Assembly (NCBI GenBank): GCA_950097015.1 | Contig: CATNEN010000003.1 | Location: forward strand, 2,355,001 to 2,419,000 | Direction of reading: 5' to 3' | Length of the DNA: 64,000 nt | From: Macrostomum hystrix | Lineage: Eukaryota > Platyhelminthes > Macrostomidae | Shown here: piece after piece, positions 48,916-61,000 of the stretch | How the letters are laid out: each line of letters begins with the position of its first letter | Position numbering within the stretch: the first letter of the stretch is position 1 | Translations under genes and position numbers: made by a program | Notes under the pieces: generated by a model | The model's input: only the letters and a program-made list of their open reading frames with translations | The model's database searches: none | What the model was told of the DNA's origin: nothing

Positions 48916-49096
48916 TTATCGCTTGCTTCCGGGTCGAACCAAACGATTAGCGGGCGCCGATTTACTGCGCAACAGTTTCTGCTGCTGCTGCTGCTGCTGC
49001 AAGACAGCAGCTCCGGCAGCAGAGGATGTCGGAGGTCTGGCTTTGGCTGTGGCAGCTCTGCTGGGAATTATCGGATGGCCTCCGTTAATCTCCATG
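48916..49096 (-). CDS. ANKAR last exon
   Basis: Acceptor tttcag at 49102-49097. TT from the previous exon joins C to give F, then [11 protein letters not shown], the ANKAR C-terminal signature. The tail is alanine-, serine- and arginine-rich with a seven-glutamine run (48979-49000) and ends at the stop codon 48918-48916. Confidence 0.92.
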
Positions 49097-52000
49097 CTGA
49101 AACACAAATGGTGGAGAGGATTCGACTTGGGGTACTAGGGCAGATGGGAGGATTGGCGACAGTCTGAGGATATGGGAGAATTGGTGACAGTCTGAGGATA
49201 TGGGAGAATTGGTGACAGTCTGAGGATATGGGAGAATTGGTCACAGTCTGAGGATATGGGAGAATTGGTCACAGTCTGAGGATATGGGAGAATTGGCGAC
49301 AGTCTGAGGATATGGGAGAATTGGTCACAGTCTGAGGATATGGGAGAATTGGCGACAGTCTGAGGATATGGGAGAATTGGTCACAGTCTGAGGATATGGG
49401 AGAATTGGCGACAGTCTGAGGATATGGGAGAATTGGCGACAGTCTGAGGATATGGGAGAATTGGCGACAGTCTGAGGATATGAGAGAATTGGTGACAGTC
49501 TGAGGATATGGGAGAATTGGTGACAGTCTGAGGATATGGGAGAATTGGCGACCCAATTTGAGGATCTGGGATTATGGTTACCTAATCTGAGGATCTGGGA
49601 GGGGGCGTCGGTGGCAGAGCGGTTAACGCGTTTTCCGCTTGAACCAAGGTTCCGGAGTTCGATTCCGCGGCGAGGCCACATTTATTTCGGGCGCAGCCGC
49701 GGAGAGAAGGCTTGGGGGCTTGTCGTGCAATTTACGCCCTTAAGGGCCAACCTCCGAGGCACAGTGAGAGTGTACACTGCCTGACGATGAGAAAGTCAGG
49801 CCAGATGTACACACCTGTGTGAGCGTGTGCCTGCGTACAGTATCTGTGTGCGTGTGTGCTCAGGAGTCAGCGAAATGGGCAGAATTGCCTCCTCGCTGGC
49901 TGCGGGTCTAGTGTAACGAAATAATGTGCGCATTGCCCGCAGCCCTCCTTTAAAAAATTAAAGAGGATCTGGGAGAATAGTCAACCACAATCTGAGGATC
50001 TGGGAAGACGCTAAAGTCGACAACTCACAACTGGCACGGCAGGCCAATCTTCTCGGCAGCTCGAAAGTCGGCCAGAAACTCGTCGCTAACTCGAGCGTCG
50101 GGCATCGGCAGAGCGGCTTCCAACTCGTGGAACAGGCTCGGATTCTCACGGCAGGCCTTCAGCAGCAGCCTGGCAGCCGTTCTGTTGAATGTGAGATAGC
50201 CCAGCACCACGGAGGCCGCTGAGCGGACTGTTGGGCTATCCGAGTCCAACAGGAGGCGAACCAGTTTGTCCAAGCCGCCGGCAGTCACGATGGCGTCCTT
50301 CAGGCCAGAACGAGAGTGGGCCAGAGAGGCCAGGTAGGCGCAGGCGGATTCCACCAGCTCTTCGGCTGCTGAAGCGGCGCTGCTGCCGGTTGAGGCTCGC
50401 GGAATCTGTTTGTTTGTTTGTTTGTTTCTTGGTTAATAATAATAATAATAATTGCAGGAGGGCTGCGGGCAGTGGCACATCATTTGGTGACACTAGACCC
50501 GCAGCCAGCGAGGAGGCAATACTGCGCATTTCGCTGATTCCTGAGCACACACGCACACAGATACTGTACGCAGGCACACACTCACACAGGTGTGTACATC
50601 TGCCCTGACTTTCTCATCGTCAGGCAGTGTACACTTCACTGTGCCTTGGAGGTTGGCCCTCAAGGGCGTAAATTGCACGACAATCCGCCAAGCCTTCTCT
50701 CCGCGGCTGCGCCCCAAATAAATGTGGCCTCGACACGGAATCGAGCTTAGGAACCTTGGTGAGAGAAGCAAGCGCGATAACCGCTCTGCCGCCGACCCCC
50801 CTCTGTTCGCCTGTTTCTTAGTTTTCTTGTTTTTGTTAAATTTTCGCTTGCTGTTTTTTACCTAATTTTTGCCTGTAGAGAACAAAAAATCCCAAATTCA
50901 AATAAGATATCTAAACCACCAAATGGTCCTATTTTTATATCAAGTCTAGATCTCCAAAATCCCACTTGTCAATCAGATATACGAGCGTAGATCGTGAAGA
51001 ATCCGTAGATCGCAAATTCCCAATAAAAAATCCCATAAAACCCATCACTACCTTGAGCAGTCCGACCAGAGCCTGAATGCCCCTAGCCGTCAGGGTCACA
51101 GGATCAGCGTCCACAATGTCGCGAGTGAGCACCACTGATTGGAAGGCGGCGTGACATTTCGCTGCCGGATCCGGGCTGTTGAGAAACTCCTCCAACGCGG
51201 CGATGCTAATACCGCCGGCTTCTCTGATGGCAAACTGCTGCCGGGTGTTGTTGAAGGCAAACACTGGGAGAATGAGGAGAAGCAAGAACCAAGGATTATA
51301 ATTTCTTAGGAAGTATAAAAACTGATTACAATATTTTAGTAATTCAAATCATAATATTGAACATATACCTAACCTAAAGTACGCAGTTTCATTAAAAAAA
51401 CTACATATGCGCTAGAGTACACACCACAGCAATAAAGTACAAAACGTTGGAGTAAAGTACTTGCGCACTAAAGTGCACAACTTGGAATAAAGTACTTGCG
51501 CACTAAGGTGCACAACTTTTAATAAAGTGCTCGCGCACTAAAAGACAAACAATAGTTAAATATTAGCAGAATAATTAAAAGAAGACATGTACTTTATATA
51601 CTTACATTTCTAATAAAAATATGTACTTAAAACGAGACGGACATCATTTAAACTAAGAACTACATGACAGCTCTTTAAAAGTACAAGTGTACTTTTAGTA
51701 CTATTAGTTTATTTAGTAAAAACACAAATAAATGAATACATTTGCATCCTTACCAGCCAACGCCTGACAGCCGCGCAGACGAATCTTTGGCGTGTCGCCA
51801 TCCAGCAGTCCCAACAGCAGGCTGTAGGAGAACTGCGCCTGCTGCTTCAACAGCAGCTGATTGTCGCCGTTGCGAAGGACTAGACAGCCCAGACTGTAGG
51901 CGGCCTCGGCCTGCACCTCGGGCACAGGCGATGTAGCCAGCAGTTCAACCAGAAGCTCCAAGGCGCCCTCTTCGGCTAGGCGACTCTGCGTTGCCGGGTT

Positions 52001-55000
52001 GTTGCTATGGGCTACGCCAACGCAAAGCGCGGCCAAAGTTTGTACGGCGCAGAGCAGAACCCGCTGGCTGGACTTGGCGGATTTCAAGATTCGAACCAGA
52101 GGCTGCAGGCCGCCCTCTTTGGCCACCTCGTTCTGACGGGTGACGCTGTCTCTGGCTAGAGCAGTCAAAGCTACGCAGGCTGCAATCGGGGTGGAGACAG
52201 CGAGTACGCGTGTACTTTTACAGTTGTTTTCCATATGCGTACTTTAGGAGGAGGTTGTAGCCTAGTGGTTAGAGCGTCGGACTAACGACCTGAAGGTCGG
52301 GGGTTCGATTCCCGACTCTACTGGAATTCATTTGTTTCTTTTAGAAAGACACTTAACTATGCATTGGTTCAGTTCCCCCAGCTGTTAAATGGGTACCAGC
52401 ATCAGCTGATGAATTGTGGGTGCGTGTGGCGTCCCCCAGTCCATGGACTGAACAACCGTACGCAGCCTTCAGATGCGACATAGGGCAGGTGCAATAAATT
52501 ACAATTAATCATTGAATACTGAGCACTAAAGGTCGAGGGTTCTAATCTTTAAACATCATTTAATTAAAAAATACCTTCTATCCGAACTGAACTCACCAAC
52601 GAACTGCAGCTTCTCAGACTTGGTCATTAGTATCTCAATCAGCTGCTGGATGCCGATTCTCTGGGCAATGGCTCGCTGCTGAACGTGAGTGGCTCCGGCC
52701 AGTGCCCACAAAGCCAGCGCGCCCTGTTCCTTCACCTCCAGTGACCAGACCTATGTTTTAATTGACAGATGAACACGCTTGCTTGTAAATTGTATGCGTA
52801 GGCTCATAGAAGAAAAAAGTTAGTGACCAATCATTAATACGTGTTTTTCGATACATATCGGCTAGTTAACAGTAAAACTACCTTGGGGAGGAATTCCGAC
52901 AATATTCAAGTCGCCAGCTTTTCAGACCGTCAAGATATTCATCGGTTCTGGCCGAGTCAGATTTTTCCCATCAGCGCTTGAGTATTTGATACACCCCTAT
53001 ACAATAATTACTTGCCAGGCCTTCAAAATTTATCAGCATGTCACCCAAATGTGCCTGCATCGCCTCCGTCTTCGGTGGTCACCTACTTTTATCTAGACGG
53101 ATTTGCTGGACCTTCAAGGGCTACAACAGGTGGAAATAGGCCACTATGGACACCCTGACGCGAAGTCTGTCAATCAATCAGTCACCACCAACATTCAGGC
53201 GCTGTTAAAATGAATTTCAGGCGGGAATTTCTCCCCACCCCTTGTATAAAAACGGTCGGCAAAATGACTTGGTTGTCCTACAGTTAGAAGGCAAAAATTC
53301 TTTATTTTTTTAAAAGCTATTGAAAAGCTTCTAATATACGTGGCAAGGTCGAAACTACCCTGGAGTAATATGTACTTTTAAAGACGTACGAAAGCATCGA
53401 CATTAAGTCTACCCGCAAACTAATCTACTATATAGTAAAGCAAGTACAAAAGGCCGATGATAATTAGTCGATAAATATTGATGCACATAACAATAGAAGA
53501 AAGCATTATGGATTCTTGCATTGCATAACTGTTTTAAATACTTACGCTGACTTCATGAATAAGTGTCGGAAACATCTATTGATTAGCGGCGAAGATGTTC
53601 AAGTATAAATGTGCATTATTGAAAGCAGTGAAGAAGTCTCAATCATTAAAAAGTTATCAATATAAACATGTTCGTTTTCAATCAAAATTGTAACTACACT
53701 TCCATTATAAAAAACTATTTATCACGAATGTAGTGATTACCGGTTACTCCAAAAATTTGTTTGTGCTTATGTACATTCGTGAAACCTAATTTTCTCTAAC
53801 CTTAATGTACATTTGCTAGCCATACAATCTCTAACCTCAATGTACATTCGCTAGCCATACAATCTCTAGCCTCAATGTATATTCGCTAGCCATACAATCT
53901 CTAACCTCAATGTACATTCGCTAGCCATACAATCTCTAGCCTCAATGTACATTCACTAGCCGTACAATCTCTAACCTCAATGTACATTCGCTAGCCATAC
54001 AATCTCTAACCTCAATGTACATTCGCTAGCCATACAATCTCTACCCCGGAAAGCACATTTGCAGCCAAAATTTGATGACATTCGCTAGCACGGGCACAGA
54101 ATTCTCTCCACCTAATGTACGCTCGTAATCGATTTATCATTGGTTTACATCTAGAGCTAACCATCACAAGAATTTATAAATTAAAAAAATGCTTCTTGAT
54201 TCTGTACTGAACATTTATTTATAATTTTGTTACGAGAAATCATACCAATTTTTTGTAAGTTAGAAGTTTTTTTACTTAGGACAGAAAAAACTTTTGTAAA
54301 TATCATGCATATAGTGATTACGAAATTATTGTCGTTGATAACAAACAAAGACTTGAATAGATATGTTTTTCAAGCATATATCTCGTAAAATATAGAACAA
54401 AAATTCATTTAAGAACAATTAAAAATATTTTTAATCCATTCGACTTAAAAATTAAAGAATAAGCAAACATAGGCAAATAGTGTAAAAAATTTAATATGAT
54501 CTTTAAAAAATGAATCAATTGATAATAAACTCAGTGCAATTGAATTCACGCAGGCAATCGAATAATAAAAAAATTTTGAATGGTTCGAAATTTATTGCAA
54601 AGTAAAATTTTACTTACACCAAAGTCAACGCCCTGAAAATTAGCAATTATTAAATATAATCGAATATAATTTTATCGCAAGTAGGAAAGAGGATATTTGA
54701 AGTTAAGGAAATTCACACAGTGCAAGCTTCACACTCAGTTTTTGTCTGTGTGCCGATTCTGATAGGCAAAACGTTCAACGACAAAATTCAGTTAAAGTAC
54801 AACGCTCATTAAAGGTAGCGTACAGCTGTTCAGTCCGTGGACTGGGGGGCACTCAAGGACACAAGTTTCTTTCCTCAGGCCGGGATTCACACAAAAAACT
54901 AATTAACTACTTAGGACAAGCTACTACTGCAAGTAGGTGTGCAAATTTACTAAGTGAAAAAAATGGTTAGTGCGAAATTTCAAGATTTTAAGGTCAACAG

Positions 55001-58000
55001 AAAAATGTGACTCAAACGATCGGACTCACTTTAAGCAGTTTCAGCAGCGCCTTGTCTGTCTCCAAGCGAATGAAAGCCTTCTGCGACTGTGGATTGCCTT
55101 CGGATAGGGCTTCAACAGCGCTAGCGGCTTTCACCTGGACATTGATGTTGCCGCGACTCTTCAGCAGGTTAACTAGCGGCCTGCGTTGTGAGCAATGGTA
55201 TCTCTTGCTAGTCTATTGCTATTATTACATGCATATCTCTTTTTATTCATTATTAACGCTTCTTTGGTTGGCAAGATAAAAAATGGTGAAAAAATTAGAA
55301 TGGGAAATTATAAGGTGGGGGGAAATAAACACGTGGGTGAGATATACACTGGTGGGTGAGATATACAGGTGGGTGAGATAAACAGGTGGGTGAGATAAAC
55401 AGATGGGTGAGATAAACAGATGGGTGAGATAAACAGGTGTGTGAGATAAACAGGTGGGTAAGATAAACAGATTGGTGAGATAAACAGGTGGGTGAGATAA
55501 ACAGATGGGTGAGACAAACAGGTGGGTGAGATAAACAGATGGGTGAGATAAACAGGTGGGTGAGATAAACAGATGGGTGAGACAAACAGGTGGGTGAGAT
55601 AAACAGATTGGTGAGACAAACAGGTGGGTAAGATAAACAGGTGGGTGAGATAAACGGGTGGGTGAGATAAACAGGTGTGTGAGATAAACAGGTGGGTAAG
55701 ATAAACAGGTGGGTGAGATAGACACAGGTGGGTAAGATAAACAGGTGGGTGAGATAAACAGATGGGTGAGACAAACAGGTGTGTGAGATAAACAGGTGGG
55801 TAAGATAAACAGATGGGTGAGATAAACAGGTGGGTGAGATAAACAGATGGGTGAGACAAACAGGTGGGTGAGATAAACAGATGGGTGAGATAAACAGGTG
55901 GGTGAGATAAACAGATGGGTGAGACAAACAGGTGGGTGAGATAAACAGATTGGTGAGATAAACAGGTGGGTAAGATAAACAGGTGGGTGAGATAAACGGG
56001 TGGGTGAGATAAACAGGTGTGTGAGATAAACAGGTGGGTAAGATAAACAGGTGGGTGAGATAGACACAGGTGGGTAAGATAAACAGGTGGGTGAGATAAA
56101 CAGATGGGTGAGACAAACAGGTGGGTGAGAAAAACAGATTGGTGAGATAAACAGGTGGGTGAGATAAACAGGTGGGTGAGATAAACAGATGGGTGAGACA
56201 GACACAGGTGGGTGAGATAGAACACAGGTGGGTGAGACAGACACAGGTGGGTGAGACAGACACACGTGGGTGAGACAGACAGGAGGATTGGAGAAAGTTA
56301 GACGAAACTTAAAAGCAAGAGAAAACAGACACGCGTAAGGGGATGAGATGGACAGGCGAGAGGAATTAAATAGCAAATAAAAATGATTGGAAGGAGACGC
56401 GTTAAGGTAAAAAAAGCAAATAAAGCACTCACTCAACAGCTTTAGCCTTGAGTACCAGCTCCTGATTATCCGGATTTCGTTTAGTAATTGCCGCCAAAGC
56501 AGCGGCCGCGTTAGTTTGCAGAATTTCTGCCAAAATCAGTAAAAAAACATCGATTTGTCTATATTTCTACTACAAGTAGCATGTTGAAGACCAAAAACGC
56601 ACTAAATTTTTTTTTTCTTGAAGCTACGTTTTAATTATTCAAATAAAGGATGACTATAATCGATTGATTCCTGATCTCAATGGACGAAAGCATGTTTAAT
56701 AAATGTTATTAAACGATAATGAGTGATGAGTAATGCTAAAATTACTAAAATGTATGGCCTAGTTTATTGCTAGAATAAGAGAAGTATTAAGAAAATGTGA
56801 ATACTTTTTGTGACAGTAAGAAAAAGTAAAAAATGATTGTGATTCTGTATCATAGCGAGATAAAAATCTGCGAAGTACGTAGCAATGGTAACAATTTATG
56901 GATATAGTGAGTGAAATGATCGTTAAAAACTTTCAGGCCAATTTTGGTTTAAACTGTTCAACCAAACTAAACAAGCCATTGTCACATGCACATTTAACTC
57001 GCTTACAAGACAGACATTGAGTGAAGCTAAAGCTTAACAACACGACTGAACTCTTTGAGGATTAATAACCGATCAATCGATTTGGGGTTTTGCTTAGTTG
57101 AATTGAGATTACATGTTTCGCTTTTTGGGAAATATTCACGATTTTGGGATATGGCGAATGAATTGGGATTTAAAATGTAGGATTTGGGTGATTGGATTGG
57201 GATTTGAATATTGGGATTTGGGTGATTGGATTGGGATTTGGGTGATTGGATTGGGATTTGGGTGATTGGATTGGAATTTGAATATTGGGATTTGGGTGAT
57301 TGGATTGGAATTTGAATATTGGGATTTGGGTGATTGGATTGGGATTTGAATATTGGGATTTGGGTGATTGGATTGGGATTTGCATATTGGTATTTGGGTG
57401 ATTAGATTTGGGATTTGAATAGTGGGGTTTGGGTGATTGGATTTGGGATTTGAATATTGGGATTTGGGTGATTGGATTGGGATTTGGGTGGTTGGATTGG
57501 GATTTGGGTGATTGGATTGGGATTTGAATATTGGGATTTGGGTGATTGGATAGAGATTTGAATAGTGGGATTTGGGTGATTGGATTGGGATTTGAATATT
57601 GGAATTTGGGTGATTTGATTGGGATTTGAATATTGAAATTTGAGTGATTGGATTGGGCTTTGAATATTGGGCTTTGGGTGATTGGATTGGGATTTAAATA
57701 GTGGGATTCGGGTGATTGGATTGGGATTTGAATAGTGGGATTTGGGTGATTGGATTGGGATTTGAATATTGGAATTTGGGTGATTGGATTGGGATTTGAA
57801 TATAGGAATTTGGGTGATTGGATTGGGATTTGAATATTGGAATTTGGGTGATTGGATTGGGATTTGAATATTGGGATTTGGGTGATTGGATAGGGATTTG
57901 AATAGTGGGATTTGGGTGATTGGATTGGGATTTGGTGGTTGGATTGGGATTTGGGTGATTGGATTGGGATTTGAATATTGGGATTTGGGTGATTGGATTG

Positions 58001-61000
58001 GGATTTGAATAATAAATTTTCCGCTCTATCCGATGAAACAACTTCACAGAAACACAAAAACATCGGCATGGTCAATATATTTAACGATTCAAGTTGTTTT
58101 TTTCTAACCAATTTCGCCATAGAGGTTTAATCACAGCAATGTCAGTTGTCCTTGTCACCAGGGACTCCGACAAGAATCGTTGAATATAACGGCTTTGAAA
58201 GTTAGTTCATCGTAAAGGGCGGAAATTTGTTGATACAGATGGTGGACTTTCACGAAATTCAAACGAAAATCAGTTATTCGGTTTTTTGAAATACCTTCGT
58301 GGACTTTCCCCAGTTGGGGGATTTGGTTTTGGTGATCCTAAATTTCTACTTGGTGACCAGACATGCATACTTTAAAGACACATAAAAAGCACATTAAAAA
58401 ACCAAGCTGCACATTAAAATCCTTTGAAGGAAATCTCGCACAAAACCACTCCCTCTACCATTGCAATCTGGCGGATAAAACTGCTTATAGAAGCAGTATC
58501 TGCGCAGCAGAGATTCAAACAGATTAACAGGGTGGCTCTGCGAGTAATTGTGCACGCAGCCGGGGTGTTCAGCGACCGACTCCGCCGGAGAAGCCGCTGT
58601 TGCTGTTGAATGCGAAGAAGCTGAATAAATATAACGACTTTTACTTAACTAGACTACTATGAGTAGAAAAACAAAAACGTTGCTAATAACATCTGGTCAC
58701 TAAGTTTTTTTCCTCCGAATCCTACTAACAGTAGAAATACGAAAAAGAAGCAACAAAAAATGCACAAATTTAGGTTTTTCGCTGATTACTAGTAAGATAG
58801 TACTATCTTTTGATTGCGACAATTTGATCCAATGTTGCACGGCGCCTCCGAAAGCTACGTACGGCTGTTCAGTCCATGGACTGGGAGGACGCCACACCCA
58901 CCCTAAATTACCTCCAGTTGATTTTAGTACTCACTAATGATGCTCTGTGAACTGATGCAACGCAGAGTTAAGTGTCCTGCTAAAGGACAAAAATAGTTTC
59001 GGTGGAGTTGGGAATCGAACCCCCGACCTTCAAGTCGTTAGTCCGACTCTCTAACTCCACCAGGCTACAACCCGCGGTGCCGATGGGTTAACTAAATACG
59101 AATCATATTAAGTACACTACTTAAAGTAGAAACGCAAGAAAGTAAAAGCAAAACCAACCAGACGATCCTGCGGAAAGGAACTGCACCAGCGGCGGTACGG
59201 CGCCGCACTCGGCCACTTTACGCTGATTGGCCGAATTCCCGGTGCACAGCACGCGCAACGCATTGACCGCATTGGAGCGAACATCCTCAGCTGGCGAGTC
59301 TAGGACAGCTACTAGTGGAGCCAGGCCGCCCAGCTCAGAGATGAGAGCTCTGGACTCGTCAACGCAGGCCATGTCGCTGAGCACCAGGCTGGTGTTGGCA
59401 AGGATCTGGTCCACACCGCTGGAAAGCAGGCTGATGAGAATGGGCGCTGCGTTGGCCTCAGCCAGGGCCGATTTCACCCGGTCGTGCTCGGAGATGTTCC
59501 TCAGCACCGAGGTGGTGTCTCGAACCAATTCGAGGCTGTCTGAGCTAAGCCTCAGCAGGCGCACGAGGGCCGGCACGCCGCCAGCCTCCAGGATGCAACG
59601 CCAGTGGGTCTCGTGCGAAACTGACAGGCAGATGAGGCATTTCACTGCTGAGCACATGTGCTCAAGCCGACCGCTGCCCAGCATCTGGACTAGGGTGGAC
59701 CACACTGGCAGGTTGTCATAGGGCTGCCTGATCAGCTGTTCCAGCACATTGGTGTGCAGGTTCATTGTGGCCAGTTCGATGACGCCATTGCCCTCCTCGT
59801 CGTGCCAGGCTCGATTTGAGCCGAGTTCGAACAGGGCCAGGAGGGACTGGAGCGCCCCGGAGGTGGCTGCCAGCAGGGTCGGCGTCGAGCGAAGCCTGCA
59901 ATAGGTTATTGACAATGTGCCTTCCCTTCATTGGGGTGGTTAGAATCTTAGACTCAGGATGATAAGGTTTGGAGTTCGAACTTTAATTTGAAAGGAAACT
60001 TTTTGTGATTGAGCAAGACAATTGGTTCCTAATTCAGCGAGCTCTGCGTCCGGACTAGCTGACTCAGGTCAGGATTTTCTATTTAAAGTAGAAACTTTTT
60101 CGATTGGCACACCCAAACCTTTGTTGCCGGCTTGTCGTGCAATTTACGCTCTTGGGGGCCAACCTCCAAGGCACAGTGAGAGTACAGTGCCAGACGATGA
60201 GAAAGTCAGTGCAGTTGTACACACCTGTGTGAGCGTGTGCCAGCGTACAGAATCTGTATGCGTGTGTGTTCAGGAGTCAGCGAAATGGGCAGAATTGTCT
60301 CCTCGCTGGCTGCAGGTCTACTGTCACCCAACCAAATGATTTGCCGTTTCCCACAGCCATCCTGCAATTATTTATGTTATTATTATTATGCCGACTTTGA
60401 TTTCAACAAGTGCCGTTTTCGATGTCAACAAATGCTGTTTACGACGTCAACAAATTGACCTTTGATGTTAACAAATGCCGCCTTTAATGTGAACAAATGC
60501 CGCCATTGATGTTAAAAAATGCCAAAATTAATGTTAACAAATGCCACACTTGATGTTAAGAGATGCCGCCTTTGATGACAACAAATGCCGCCTTTGATGT
60601 TAAAAAATGCCAAAATTAATGTTAACAAATGCCACACTTGATGTTAAGAGATGCCGCCTTTGATGACAACAAATGCCGCCTTTGATGTTAAAAAATGCCA
60701 AAATTAATGTTAACAAATGCCACACTTGATGTTAAGAGATGCCGCCTTTGATGACAACAAATGCCGCCTTTGATGTTAAAAAATGCCAAAATTAATGTTA
60801 ACAAATCCACACTTGATGTTGAGAGATGTCGCATAAAAATTGCCGACGTTAAGTTTAACAAATGACGTTTTTGATGTCAACAAATACTGACATCGATATA
60901 AAAAAATTCGTATTAGTAAGCATTGTAAAAGTACGTAAAATTGTAGCAAATAATGACCACCTGTGCAAATAACTCACGAATTCTTAGTCAACAGTTCCAA

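Noticed and set aside
52249-52325. Functional tRNA gene
   Set aside because: A- and B-box-like motifs are clear, but the acceptor stem does not pair and the sequence continues into the SINE A body found in other copies.
55243-56436. Three overlapping minus-strand open frames of 305-397 codons
   Set aside because: Artefacts of the 17-bp array in an ANKAR intron; they use all three frames equally.
58400-58610. Extra ANKAR exon between 59159 and 56526
   Set aside because: An acceptor-like site and open frames exist, but translations do not resemble armadillo repeats, and direct joining of the flanking exons restores a normal repeat.
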